From Mycobacteriaceae bacterium (GTDB lineage: Bacteria; Actinomycetota; Actinomycetes; Mycobacteriales; Mycobacteriaceae): a stretch of 33,589 nucleotides of DNA. The notes beneath the pieces are model-generated. The model was not told the DNA's origin and did no database searches. It saw nothing but the letters and a program-made list of their open reading frames with translations. Shown one piece after another: positions 15,840-24,058 of this stretch. Numbering within the stretch: position 1 is the stretch's first letter; each line of letters begins with the position of its first letter. The translations under genes were made by a program, and so were the position numbers. The DNA is taken from assembly GCA_029977845.1 (NCBI GenBank), contig JAPOKC010000029.1:1-33589 (forward strand), written 5' to 3'.

Positions 15840-16814
15840 TCAGTGCCCGGCGGGATAGGCGTGGATGAGCGCCGAGGACAGCTTCGGCACCGCGTGGGTC
15901 AGCATGTGTTCGGCGTGGTGGGCCAACCGGTGGGCATCGCCGAGGCTGATGTTCGGATCGATGTCGAGTTCGGCGTCGGCGTGCAGGCGGTGACCGATCC
16001 AGCGCATCCGCAACCGGCGCACCCCGATCACGCCGGGTTCGGCGGCCAGCGTCTTCTCAGCGGTATCCACCAGATGCGGATCGACACCGTCGAGCAGTCG
16101 GGAGAACACGTCGCGGGCGGCGGCGCGAAGAACCATCAGGATCGCGACCGTGATGAGCAGGCCGACGATCGGATCGGCGAGTGGGAAGCCCAGCCACACC
16201 CCGAGTGCTCCCGCGACGACGGCCAGCGATGTGAAGCCGTCGGTGCGGGCGTGCAGTCCGTCGGCGACCAGCGCGGCCGAGCCGATCCGCCGGCCGACCC
16301 GGATGCGGTAGAGCGCCACCAGTTCGTTGCCGAGGAATCCGGTGACCCCGGCGGCGGCCACCCAGCCGAGGTTGTCGATGACAACCGGATGAATGAGCCG
16401 GCGCACCGCCTGATAGCCGGCGATGGCCGCGGACAGCGAAATCATCAGCAGCACAAAGAGACCCGCGAGATCCTCCACCCTGCCCAGACCGTAGGTGTAG
16501 CGCTTGGTGGCGGCGCGGCGGCCCAGGACGAAGGCGATCCACAGCGGGATGGCGGTCAGCGCATCGGAGAAATTGTGGATGGTGTCGGCGGCCAGGGCGA
16601 CCGATCCGGACAGCGCGACGATGACGAGCTGGAAGATTGCCGTAACCGCGAGGGCGACGAGGCTGATTTTGACTGCGCGGATGCCCTGGGCGCTGGCCTC
16701 CAGGGCGTCGTCGACGCTGTCGGCGTGATCGTGGCTGTGCGGGGCGAACACCTCGCGGGCCGCGCCGAGCAATCCACCGCCGTGGTGATGGTCATGATCG
16801 TGGGCGTGGGTCAT
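15840..16814 (-). CDS. CDF-family metal cation exporter
   Basis: The 324-residue protein starts with a His-rich metal-binding tail (MTHAHDHDHHHGG) and another HSHDHAD patch. Then come about six membrane helices with the CDF metal-site signatures SVALAADTIHNFSDALTA and GLHARTDGFTS, the latter preceded by AALVA. The C-terminal cytoplasmic domain, GVRRLRMRWIGHRLHADAELDIDP, has the metallochaperone-like fold of CDF proteins. It exchanges a divalent metal for protons. ATG 16814 overlaps the kmtR stop as ATGA. In M. tuberculosis KmtR controls a CDF gene (Rv2025c), which points to nickel or cobalt export; specificity otherwise is not readable. Confidence 0.93.
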   Translation of the reverse strand: MTHAHDHDHHHGGGLLGAAREVFAPHSHDHADSVDDALEASAQGIRAVKISLVALAVTAIFQLVIVALSGSVALAADTIHNFSDALTAIPLWIAFVLGRRAATKRYTYGLGRVEDLAGLFVLLMISLSAAIAGYQAVRRLIHPVVIDNLGWVAAAGVTGFLGNELVALYRIRVGRRIGSAALVADGLHARTDGFTSLAVVAGALGVWLGFPLADPIVGLLITVAILMVLRAAARDVFSRLLDGVDPHLVDTAEKTLAAEPGVIGVRRLRMRWIGHRLHADAELDIDPNISLGDAHRLAHHAEHMLTHAVPKLSSALIHAYPAGH

Positions 16815-17179
16815 CGCACACGCGCCAATCGGGTGTCGCCGCGATGGTGGCCGGGGATGCCCGGGCCGGCGTGCTCGGCGTTGAACACCGCGTCGGTGAT
16901 CAATCGGCGGATGTGGGCGTTCTCCAGGCTGTAGTGGATCGTCGTGCCCTGTCGCCGGGTGCGCACCAGTCGAGCCATCCGCAACTTCGCCAGATGCTGG
17001 GACACCGATGGCGCCGCCTTGCCCACCGCGTCGGCGAGCTCGGTCACCGATCGTTCGCGCTCGGCCAGCGCCCACAGCAACTGCACCCGGGTGGGGTCGG
17101 ACAGCATGCGAAACACTTCGACCATCAGTCCGATTTGGTCGTCGGCCAGCGGTCGATAAACCTTGTTATCTGCACGCAT
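16811..17179 (-). CDS. kmtR: ArsR/SmtB-family Ni/Co sensor, KmtR-like
   Basis: The 122-residue winged-helix repressor has VFRMLSDPTRVQLLWAL (helices 1-2), SVTELADAVGKAAPSVSQHLAKLR (recognition helix) and the wing TRRQGTTIHYSL. The C-terminal NAEHAGPGIPGHHR supplies Glu102, His103, His111 and His112, which with His89 match, one position shifted, the ligand set described for M. tuberculosis KmtR. It should release DNA when nickel or cobalt binds. The ATG at 17179 is centred in a palindrome and is leaderless on TACTAT (minus strand, 17186-17191). The CDF gene overlaps its stop, so sensor and exporter are one autoregulated operon. Confidence 0.92.
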   Translation of the reverse strand: MRADNKVYRPLADDQIGLMVEVFRMLSDPTRVQLLWALAERERSVTELADAVGKAAPSVSQHLAKLRMARLVRTRRQGTTIHYSLENAHIRRLITDAVFNAEHAGPGIPGHHRGDTRLARVR

Positions 17180-17188
17180 ATGCAGATA
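17167..17188 (-). promoter_or_regulatory. KmtR operator overlapping promoter and start codon
   Basis: TATCTGCA (17167-17174) and TGCAGATA (17181-17188) form a perfect 8-bp inverted repeat with a 6-base gap. It spans the -10 box TACTAT, the leaderless start site and the first codons of kmtR. Bound repressor would cover the transcription start directly. Confidence 0.65.
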
Positions 17189-17225
17189 GTACGCACGTTT
17201 CGGTCAAATGGAGCAAACTTGAGCC

Positions 17226-17579
17226 GTGGACAGCGGCAACTGGCATCGACGGGCAGAGGCGCTGCGGCGAATCCTGATCCCAGTGATGGTCGCCGTGATT
17301 TTCGTGACGATCACCGCCATCGTGCGACCAGCCAGCCAACCGCCTCCCTACGAAGTTCAGTCGATCGCCATGGAGGTGACCGACGATGACGCAGCACCTC
17401 TCGATCAGCCCCAGATGGGCCTCGCCGGCGACGAGCTGAACCACATCCCCGCCACCCTCGTCGGGGCCGACTTCGATCACATCGAACTTCTCGTGGCCGC
17501 GCCGATGCGCGCGACACCGATCCATGTCTTCCGGTATCAACACGCGACTTGGCTCAAAGGATTCGAACCGCCTCCCTAG
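17226..17579 (+). CDS. Small membrane-anchored protein of unknown function
   Basis: The 117-residue frame has one N-terminal hydrophobic helix (ILIPVMVAVIFVTITAIV) after a positively charged start, then a soluble part rich in acidic and proline residues. This is the topology of a single-pass protein facing outward. GTG 17226 is preceded by CAAACT and six bases, a leaderless-type arrangement, and the first codon is 46 bases from the kmtR start in the divergent direction. No family is recognised. The gene may be regulated with kmtR because of the shared upstream region. Confidence 0.5.
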   Translation: MDSGNWHRRAEALRRILIPVMVAVIFVTITAIVRPASQPPPYEVQSIAMEVTDDDAAPLDQPQMGLAGDELNHIPATLVGADFDHIELLVAAPMRATPIHVFRYQHATWLKGFEPPP

Positions 17580-17747
17580 GGGTTCTCAGTCGACCGCGAT
17601 GAAACAGGCGTTCAGCATGTTTTTCATCGAAATGCACTACGGCACTGAGCTTTTGACATCCACAGCACCCCAAGGATCAGTTGAGTTAGGCGCTACGCCT
17701 GCCTTGACAGCCGCGGGACTCGACGCCGCTCGCCAACGAGGAAGCAC

Positions 17748-18557
17748 ATGAGACAAGTCCACTTCATATCCGGCCTGCCACGGTCGGGATCGACCCTGCT
17801 GGCCGCGCTCTTGCGCCAGAACCCGGCGTTCGAGGCCAACATGTCGGGCCCACTGGCCGGGTTGTTCGGGGCACTGCTCGACGAGATGAGCGCGCGCAAC
17901 GAGTTCTCGGTGTTCATCGACGACACGAAGCGCGAGCGGATTCTGCACGGCCTGTTCGACAACTTCTACGCGGACTCCCCCGCCGAGGTCATCTTCGACA
18001 CCAATCGGGCGTGGTGCGCCTGGATGCCGGCCATCGCCCGGTTGTTCCCGGACGCCAAAGTGATCGCCTGTGTGCGCGACGTGTCCTGGGTGGTCGACAG
18101 CATCGAAAAACTGGTGCAGAGCAATGTCTTCAGCCCGTCGTCGATCTTCAACTACACCACCGGCGGCACCGTCTACACCCGCGCGAACGCCGTCGTCGCT
18201 CCGGACGGCATGGTTGGAGTGGCCTACGACGCACTCAAACAGGCCAGCTACGGCCCGCAGCGCGATCGCCTGCTTCTGGTGCAGTACGAGTCGCTGACCG
18301 CCGATCCGGCCAAGACGATGCACGCGATCCATGAGTTCATCGGCGAACCGCAGTTCGACTACGACTTCGAGCACACCGGCTATGACGTGACCGAGTTCGA
18401 TGAGCGCGCCGGAACGCCCGGCCTGCACACCGTGCGCAGCGCCGTCGCCTACGAACCCCGCGAAACGGTGCTACCGCCGGAATTGTTCAACCGGTTCTCC
18501 AACGACGCGTTCTGGCGTGACCCGGACCGGGCACCCGTAGGACTGAGGGTCGTTTGA
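17748..18557 (+). CDS. Sulfotransferase family protein
   Basis: The 269-residue protein contains both PAPS-binding signatures of sulfotransferases: GLPRSGSTLL at residues 9-18 (5'-phosphosulfate loop, at the extreme N-terminus as usual) and RDVSWVVDSIEK starting at Arg110 (3'-phosphate loop). It should move a sulfonate group from PAPS to an unknown hydroxyl acceptor, possibly a lipid or glycolipid. ATG 17748 has GAGGAA just upstream. About 170 bases between 17580 and 17747 hold no supported gene. It converges with the P450 gene, nine bases apart. Confidence 0.88.
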   Translation: MRQVHFISGLPRSGSTLLAALLRQNPAFEANMSGPLAGLFGALLDEMSARNEFSVFIDDTKRERILHGLFDNFYADSPAEVIFDTNRAWCAWMPAIARLFPDAKVIACVRDVSWVVDSIEKLVQSNVFSPSSIFNYTTGGTVYTRANAVVAPDGMVGVAYDALKQASYGPQRDRLLLVQYESLTADPAKTMHAIHEFIGEPQFDYDFEHTGYDVTEFDERAGTPGLHTVRSAVAYEPRETVLPPELFNRFSNDAFWRDPDRAPVGLRVV

Positions 18558-18566
18558 CAGTTCCGT

Positions 18567-19805
18567 TCAGAACGTGCAGGGCATCGATTGCACCGAGCGG
18601 ATGAAATTACCGGTGAGATAAGTGGGTTCGCCGGCCTGGATGCCGGGCAGGACCCTCAACAGTTCCCTGAAGATCGCCCGTAATTGCGCCCTGGCCAACT
18701 GCGCACCCAGACAGTAGTGCGCACCGCCCCCGCCGAACGCGACGTGATGATTGGGGTGGCGGCTCAGGTCGAAACGCTCCGGATGCCCGAACGTCTGGGC
18801 GTCGCGATTACCCGAGGAGTAGAACATCACCACCTTCTCCCCCGCCATGATGTCGCGTCCATCGAGGGTGTAGTCGATGGCCGCGGTGCGGGCGAAGGTC
18901 ATCACCGGGGTGGCCCACCGGAGGAATTCCTCGACGGCGGTCTCGATGCGGCCGTCGAAGTCGGCCACCAGCCACTCCCGCTGCTCCGGGAACTGCGTCA
19001 GCGCACGCAACGTCAGGCTGGTCGCCTGCCGGGTGGTGTCGTTGCCGGCCACCGACATCAAGATCATGAAGGCGCCGATCTCGGCGTCGGTCAACCCTTC
19101 GCCGTCGATCTCTGCCTGCACGAGATTGGTCATGACGTCGTCGCGCGGCGATCGACGGCGGTCCTGGGCCATCTCGACGGCCACCTGATGGATGAACATC
19201 GAACTCTCGAACATCACCTGCAGCGGTTCACGATCACCGATGAAATCGGGATCGGACACCGAGACCATCGAATCGGCGGCGTCGCGCACCGCCTCACGCT
19301 GATCATCCGGAACACCGATGAGATCGGAGATCGTCACCAGTGGCAGTTTGATGGCGCAGTTGCGGACGAAATCGCATCCACTGCCGGCGTCGATGAGTTC
19401 GGCAACGATGCGTACCGCATTGGTGTTGATGCTCTCCACGAGTTGATTGACCGCGCGCGGAGTGAATGCAGCGCGCACCAGTCCCCGGGTCTTGTCATGC
19501 TTTTTGCCGTCCATCGCCAGGAACGACGATGTCGCCTCGAGGACTTCCTCGGGAACCGGTTCCATGTGGATGCCCTTGCTCGAGAGGAAAACCCCGCTGT
19601 TGCGGCTCACCTCCACGATGTCGGCGTGACCCACCACCGCCCAGTAGCCCGGTCCGGGCGGCATCGGCAGTGTCGGTTCGACCGGACGCTGCCAGGACAC
19701 CGGCCGGTCCCGGCGCAACAGCGCAAAGGTCGCTTCCCGCTCCTCGGCAGTCGCCGCCCAGAACGACTTCGCGGAGATGTCCAACTCGTCGAATTCGGGT
19801 GCCAT
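18567..19805 (-). CDS. Cytochrome P450
   Basis: The 412-residue soluble P450 has the I-helix oxygen-binding motif AGNDTTR, the K-helix ExxR (EEFLR) and the heme loop FGGGGAHYCLGAQLAR with Cys365 as the iron ligand. The sequence and length resemble the mycobacterial CYP124/CYP125/CYP142 group, which oxidise lipid or sterol side chains, but subfamily and substrate are not certain. ATG 19805 is preferred over ATG 19829 because GGAGGA stands just before it. TAAATT on the minus strand (19834-19839) is a likely -10. The divergent neighbour is the DUF4333 lipoprotein. Confidence 0.95.
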   Translation of the reverse strand: MAPEFDELDISAKSFWAATAEEREATFALLRRDRPVSWQRPVEPTLPMPPGPGYWAVVGHADIVEVSRNSGVFLSSKGIHMEPVPEEVLEATSSFLAMDGKKHDKTRGLVRAAFTPRAVNQLVESINTNAVRIVAELIDAGSGCDFVRNCAIKLPLVTISDLIGVPDDQREAVRDAADSMVSVSDPDFIGDREPLQVMFESSMFIHQVAVEMAQDRRRSPRDDVMTNLVQAEIDGEGLTDAEIGAFMILMSVAGNDTTRQATSLTLRALTQFPEQREWLVADFDGRIETAVEEFLRWATPVMTFARTAAIDYTLDGRDIMAGEKVVMFYSSGNRDAQTFGHPERFDLSRHPNHHVAFGGGGAHYCLGAQLARAQLRAIFRELLRVLPGIQAGEPTYLTGNFIRSVQSMPCTF

Positions 19806-19907
19806 GCGATTCCTCCGTGGGGTCGGCATTCCGAATTTACCGTCGCCCGTCCGTTGCTATCCTGCCCTTCGAAAATGCACGACACGGATTATCCACGGAG
19901 GTACCTG

Positions 19908-20459
19908 GTGACGACCGCCGGAAAACTGGGCGCCAGCGCGCTTATCGCAGTGGGTCTGCTCAGCATCGGGCTTTCGGGTTGTTCGTCCAAGGGCGACAAC
20001 AAGTCCGCGAGTGGCAGCACGTCGTCGCCGAGCGCGGCCACGGCCGCGACGTCGATAAGCGCGACTGACCTGCAAAGCGGTCTTTCCAGCCGGATCTCCA
20101 CGGCCACCCCGCCGAAGTCGGTCACCTGCTCTGCCGGCCTGCCCGGACAGGTCGGTGCCGCCACCAGTTGCGAGGTGGTGATCAACGACGCCAACGCGGT
20201 CCAGGCCAACGTCACCGTCACGAAGGTCAACGGCGCCAACATCGACTATGACTTCACCCCTTCGATGACCAAAGAGCAGTTGGAGAAGGCGTTTTCGGCC
20301 AACGTGTCGGCGCAGGTGACCTGTGACGGCGGCCTGGACGGCAAGATCGGTTCCAGCACCACCTGCCATGTCACCAAGAACGGGACCACCGACGATGCCA
20401 CCGTCTCGGTGAGCAAGGTGCAAGGCCTGTTCATGACGCTGTCCACCGGCCAGTCATGA
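19908..20459 (+). CDS. Lipoprotein with two DUF4333 domains
   Basis: The 183-residue product has a lipoprotein signal (ASALIAVGLLSIGLSGC) with the lipobox LSGC, then a Ser/Thr/Ala-rich linker. Two similar domains follow: VTCSAGLPGQVGAATSCEVVINDANAVQANVTV and VTCDGGLDGKIGSSTTCHVTKNG, each with a Cys pair about 15 residues apart, the DUF4333 pattern common in mycobacterial cell-envelope lipoproteins. GTG 19908 has GGAGG (19897-19901) six bases upstream; an in-frame ATG at 19875 lacks this. TATCCT (19858-19863) may be its -10. The next gene starts at its stop (ATGA). Confidence 0.85.
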   Translation: MTTAGKLGASALIAVGLLSIGLSGCSSKGDNKSASGSTSSPSAATAATSISATDLQSGLSSRISTATPPKSVTCSAGLPGQVGAATSCEVVINDANAVQANVTVTKVNGANIDYDFTPSMTKEQLEKAFSANVSAQVTCDGGLDGKIGSSTTCHVTKNGTTDDATVSVSKVQGLFMTLSTGQS

Positions 20460-20944
20460 CCCCTCGTCGGCTACGCGACTCCGCGGTGCTGACCGCCGGG
20501 CTGTTGTCCCTGGGGATGACGTTCGCCGCACCCGGCCATGCCCTCGAAGGCTGCGGGATCGGCTTGTACCTCAACAACGTCACCGGCCAGTGCGAGCCCT
20601 GGGCTCCGGCCGGCGTCGGATTCGTGGCCGCCACAGCGGCCGCCGCGGTTCCGGTCCTCGATCCGATCCCGCTCGGTATCGGATTCGACCCGTTGCCCCT
20701 CGGTATCGGATTCGACCCCTGGTTCGGCCTCAACGTTCCGAACATCGCTCCGTTCCTGCGGGTGCCCGACTTCGGAATCCCGGGTCTCCATGTGCCAGGA
20801 GTGCCGGACTGGCATGGGCCGCTCGTGCCCGACCTGCGGGTGCCGGACGTGCGGGTGCCCGATGTACGGGTTCCCGACCTGCGGGTTCCCGATGTACGGG
20901 TTCCCGACCTGCGGGTGCCCGACGTCCACATCGGCCGGCGCTAA
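20456..20944 (+). CDS. Secreted protein with VPD[LV]R pentapeptide repeats
   Basis: The 162-residue product has a signal peptide (AVLTAGLLSLGMTFAAPGHA), a C-rich start (LEGCGIGLYLNN..GQCEPW) and an LPLGIGFDP motif repeated twice. Its C-terminus consists of repeats VPDLR/VPDVR, eight units reading RVPDL or RVPDV in tandem between about 20820 and 20925. The DNA repeat unit is 15 bases, so slipped-strand expansion is possible. ATG 20456 overlaps the lipoprotein stop, which couples the two secreted proteins. Its stop overlaps that of the P-type ATPase gene on the other strand. I do not recognise the family. Confidence 0.75.
   Translation: MTPRRLRDSAVLTAGLLSLGMTFAAPGHALEGCGIGLYLNNVTGQCEPWAPAGVGFVAATAAAAVPVLDPIPLGIGFDPLPLGIGFDPWFGLNVPNIAPFLRVPDFGIPGLHVPGVPDWHGPLVPDLRVPDVRVPDVRVPDLRVPDVRVPDLRVPDVHIGRR
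20820..20925 (+). repeat. 15-bp tandem repeat (minisatellite) in the coding sequence
   Basis: Units of the form CGGGTGCCCGAC, with variants, repeat every 15 bases and encode RVPDL or RVPDV. Neighbouring copies differ by silent and Leu/Val changes. The array size is likely to vary between strains. Confidence 0.7.
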
Positions 20945-23484
20945 CTCCGTTCGGCGGGCTTTCGCAAGATCTTGTAGATCTCGAACCAGGTGACCCCCAA
21001 CAGGCCCGCACCGACGGCGATGAGCCACCCGGTCGGCGGGATCGGGCCGAAGTTGAACGCATGCCGCAATCCGGGGACCGTCAGGATCGTCACCAGCAGT
21101 CCGCCGGCGCCGGCCAGGATCCACTTCAGCGCGGGGTTGCGCCGCTGCCGGAAGGTGCTCCAGACCGGCAGCCGCCATGAGCGGTTGACCAGGATGAGCG
21201 CCATGTTGCCGGCGACCAGGGTGATAAAGGTGATTGTTCGCACCATCTCGTCGGAGTAGTTCCCGAACACCGACCACAGATACACCGCAGCTGTCGCTGC
21301 CAGCACCGAAAGTCCCTGCAGCACAGCGATAGTCAACACCCTGGTGCCGAACATCGGTTCGGACATCGAGCGAGGTGGGGTGTCCATGATCTCGGGAGCG
21401 ACCTGTTCGGCCTCGAACACCACCGAACAGGCCGGGTCGATGATGAGTTCCAGGAACGCGATCTGAACCGGCAGCAGTACCAGCGGCCAGTCGGCGACGA
21501 ATACCGGGATGAGCGACATGCCCACGATCGGCAGGTGCACCGCGATGACGTAGGACATCGCCTTACGCAGATTGTCGAAGATGCCGCGGCCCTGCCGCAC
21601 GCCGCTGACGATCGAGGAGAAGTCGTCGTCGGTGATCACCAGGGCCGCCGACTCACGAGCCACATCTGTGCCGCGGGCGCCCATGGCGATGCCGATGTCC
21701 GCGGCGCGCAGGGCCGGGGCGTCATTGACCCCGTCGCCGGTCATCCCCACCACTTCACCGTTGGCCTGCAGTGCGCGGACGAGTTGCAACTTCTGCTCGG
21801 GAACCATCCGGGCGAAGATGCTGACCGTGCGGATCCGTTCGGCCAGTTCCTCATCGGACATCGCGGCGAGTTCCTTGCCGGTGATGCAGCCACTCTCGTG
21901 GTCGAGGCCGATCTCACGGGCGATCGCCATCGCTGTGCCCGGATAGTCCCCGGTGATCATGATCGTGCGAACCGATGCGCGACGACACTCCGCGACGGCG
22001 TCGGCCACCCCGGAACGGACCGGGTCGTGCAGGCCGGCAAGACCGAGGTACTGGAAGTCGTAATCGTGTTGCTCGGTGGGCAATTCGGTGTCGGCGTCGA
22101 AGTAGGCATACGCCACACCTAGAACCCGCTGGCCGTCAGCGGTGGCGTGCTCCACCTGCTCGGTGAGCTGCCCGAGGCGTTCGGGGTTGAAGTGGCAGAG
22201 ATCGGCGACGGCCTCGGGGGCGCCCTTGGCCGCGACCACGTACCGTCCGCCGTCGGGAGAGCGCCACACGTGCGAGAGGGCGAGCAGTTTCTCCGACAGC
22301 GGGTACTCGCGAACCAGTTCCCAGTCAGCGTGCACGTGTTCGGTTCCGGCCAGGTATTCATCACCGAGGTCCCGGAAAGCCTTGTCCATCGGATCGAACG
22401 GGTCGACCGGCGAGGCCAGCACCGCGAACTCGGCAATCGGGTGGAACTTTTCGGGCAACGGTTGATCGTCGAGGGTGTGGACCGCGCCGTCGACGATCAA
22501 CTGGCGAACGGTCATCTTGTTCAGCGTCAGCGTGCCGGTCTTGTCCACGCACAGCACGGTCGCCGATCCCAGCGTCTCGATCACCGGAGGCCGGCGGGTC
22601 AGAACATGCTTGCGCGACATCCGCCACGCGCCCAGCGCCAGGAACACCGTCAGGACGACGGGGAACTCCTCGGGCAGCAGAGCCATCGCCGTCGCGATAC
22701 CGGCAAGCACCCCGCCCAGCCAGTTCCCCCGGGTCAGCCCGTAGACCACCACGACGACGGTGGCGGCCAGAACCCCCACGACGGCAAGGATTTTCACCAG
22801 CCGGTCGATCTCGCGCTGCAACCGGGTGGGCTCGGGTTCGATGGCGCTCAACGCCGCGCCGATCCTGCCCAGTTCGGTTGCGGCGCCGGTCTCCCGGGCG
22901 ACGGCGATGCCATGGCCCTTGACCACCAGGGTGCCGGAGAACACCCACGGCGTGGCATCCCCGCCGGGGCGACCCATCTGCTGCTCGGCGTCCTGCGCTG
23001 CAACCTTGCGGACCGGCACCGACTCCCCGGTCAGCGCGGACTCGTCGACGGAGAAGTTGGCGGATTCGCCGAGCACGGCGTCGGCGGGCACCCGATCACC
23101 CTCGGCCAGCAGCATCACGTCGCCGCGGACGACGTCGCGCCCGGCGATCCGGATCTGCTTGCCGTCGCGGATCACCAGGGCTCGCGGCGAGGACAGATCG
23201 CGCAACGCGGCCAGGGCGCGTTCGGTCTTGTGCTCCTGATAGATCGAGATGCCGATCACCACCAGGACGGACGCCATCAGCATCGCGCCGTCCATCGGCT
23301 CGGCCAGCAGGAAGTTCACCGCACCGGCGGCCAGGAGTAACAGCAGCATCGGCTGGCGGATCACCGCCCAGGCTTCCTGAAAGAGGTTGCGCCGTTTGGC
23401 CGCCGGAAGCTCGTTGGGGCCGTCAGCCGCCAGACGGCGGGCCGCCTCCCGGACCGACAGCCCGTCGAGCAGTGCAGCGGTCAT
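20941..23484 (-). CDS. P-type cation-transporting ATPase (P2-like)
   Basis: The 847-residue membrane pump has the full P-type set: an N-terminal cation-ATPase domain, TGES in the actuator domain (Thr152), the transmembrane ion-site loop PEEFP, the phosphorylated DKTGTLT (Asp314), KGAPE for nucleotide binding and TGDGVNDAPAL in the hinge. About ten helices include a C-terminal cluster with LIIDPACSVVFEAE, typical of P2-type (calcium or other alkali/alkaline-earth) pumps. PEEFP replaces the PEGLP of classical calcium pumps, so the ion is uncertain. ATG 23484 has GAGAAT and six bases in front, a leaderless start. Two small membrane-protein genes end only 22 bases upstream on the same strand. Confidence 0.92.
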   Translation of the reverse strand: MTAALLDGLSVREAARRLAADGPNELPAAKRRNLFQEAWAVIRQPMLLLLLAAGAVNFLLAEPMDGAMLMASVLVVIGISIYQEHKTERALAALRDLSSPRALVIRDGKQIRIAGRDVVRGDVMLLAEGDRVPADAVLGESANFSVDESALTGESVPVRKVAAQDAEQQMGRPGGDATPWVFSGTLVVKGHGIAVARETGAATELGRIGAALSAIEPEPTRLQREIDRLVKILAVVGVLAATVVVVVYGLTRGNWLGGVLAGIATAMALLPEEFPVVLTVFLALGAWRMSRKHVLTRRPPVIETLGSATVLCVDKTGTLTLNKMTVRQLIVDGAVHTLDDQPLPEKFHPIAEFAVLASPVDPFDPMDKAFRDLGDEYLAGTEHVHADWELVREYPLSEKLLALSHVWRSPDGGRYVVAAKGAPEAVADLCHFNPERLGQLTEQVEHATADGQRVLGVAYAYFDADTELPTEQHDYDFQYLGLAGLHDPVRSGVADAVAECRRASVRTIMITGDYPGTAMAIAREIGLDHESGCITGKELAAMSDEELAERIRTVSIFARMVPEQKLQLVRALQANGEVVGMTGDGVNDAPALRAADIGIAMGARGTDVARESAALVITDDDFSSIVSGVRQGRGIFDNLRKAMSYVIAVHLPIVGMSLIPVFVADWPLVLLPVQIAFLELIIDPACSVVFEAEQVAPEIMDTPPRSMSEPMFGTRVLTIAVLQGLSVLAATAAVYLWSVFGNYSDEMVRTITFITLVAGNMALILVNRSWRLPVWSTFRQRRNPALKWILAGAGGLLVTILTVPGLRHAFNFGPIPPTGWLIAVGAGLLGVTWFEIYKILRKPAERS

Positions 23485-23506
23485 GGAGGCATTCTCGCGT
23501 ATGGGG

Positions 23507-23737
23507 TTAGCGCAGCTGGGCCTGGCTGTCCGATTGCAACCACCCACGGAAAGCCAGCCACAGGCTCAGCGCCGAGTAGATGCCGGCCTCAGTCCACATG
23601 AACCCGACCTTCCACTTGCGCCCCATGAACACCGGCTCGTTCATGATGCCCTTGGAGGCGGCGACGGCGAAGGCAGCGTGGGTGTACGCCAGTCCAGCCG
23701 CGGTACCGGCCAGGAACTTGTAAGCGTCGCGTTTCAT
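23507..23737 (-). CDS. Small membrane protein, paralogue 2
   Basis: The 76-residue product has two hydrophobic segments, FLAGTAAGLAYTHAAFAVAAS and TEAGIYSALSLWLAFRGW. It shares MKRDxxKFxxGxxAGxAxxHAxxAV and GRxW..A..Y.AL..WLA..GW with its neighbour at 23734-23979, clearly from duplication. The start overlaps the neighbour's stop as ATGA. It is followed after 22 bases by the P-type ATPase gene. No family is recognised. A small subunit or assembly factor of the pump is possible, by analogy with small proteins beside other mycobacterial P-type ATPases. Confidence 0.75.
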   Translation of the reverse strand: MKRDAYKFLAGTAAGLAYTHAAFAVAASKGIMNEPVFMGRKWKVGFMWTEAGIYSALSLWLAFRGWLQSDSQAQLR

Positions 23738-23979
23738 GTCGTGGAACTCCCCGGTTTCTCGTTGTTGGGCCTGGGAGTTCGCCAACCCAGATAGGCAAGC
23801 CAGGTGCAGAGGGCCAGATAGAGCGCAGCCCCGAACCACGCGGATTGCGGCCCCCATTCCCGGCCGAAGTAATGCGGTTGGTCCAAGGCCCCCTGGGCGA
23901 TGAAGACCGCGATCAGCGCGTGTTCGATGGCGAATCCTGCGAACATTCCGGACGCGAACTTCAAGACATCACGTTTCAC
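23734..23979 (-). CDS. Small membrane protein, paralogue 1
   Basis: The 81-residue product begins MKRDVLKFASGMFAGFAIEHALIAV and has a second helix, AALYLALCTWLAYLGW, then a polar tail. GTG 23979 is chosen because GGAGGGG precedes it at a good distance. It leads a set of three same-direction genes: this one, its paralogue and the P-type ATPase. A DoxX-like gene lies upstream on the same strand with 79 bases between. The conserved basic-acidic KRD at the N-terminus and the conserved histidine in helix 1 are features to compare across homologues. Confidence 0.75.
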   Translation of the reverse strand: MKRDVLKFASGMFAGFAIEHALIAVFIAQGALDQPHYFGREWGPQSAWFGAALYLALCTWLAYLGWRTPRPNNEKPGSSTT

Positions 23980-24058
23980 GGCCTACCCCTCCTGACCCGA
24001 CCCGGTATACAGCATCGCCGGTCCATCGCCGGAGGGACAGAGCAGAAAGGCCTTCGCG

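Noticed and set aside
17166..17543. A 125-codon minus-strand frame opposite the small membrane protein
   Set aside because: It is opposite a better plus frame with a clear membrane helix, and its composition (His/Asp/Arg-rich) is typical of a shadow frame.
17524..17751. A 75-codon plus-strand frame before the sulfotransferase gene
   Set aside because: No ribosome site, no membrane or signal pattern, overlaps the preceding gene's end, and low-complexity composition; it looks like chance.
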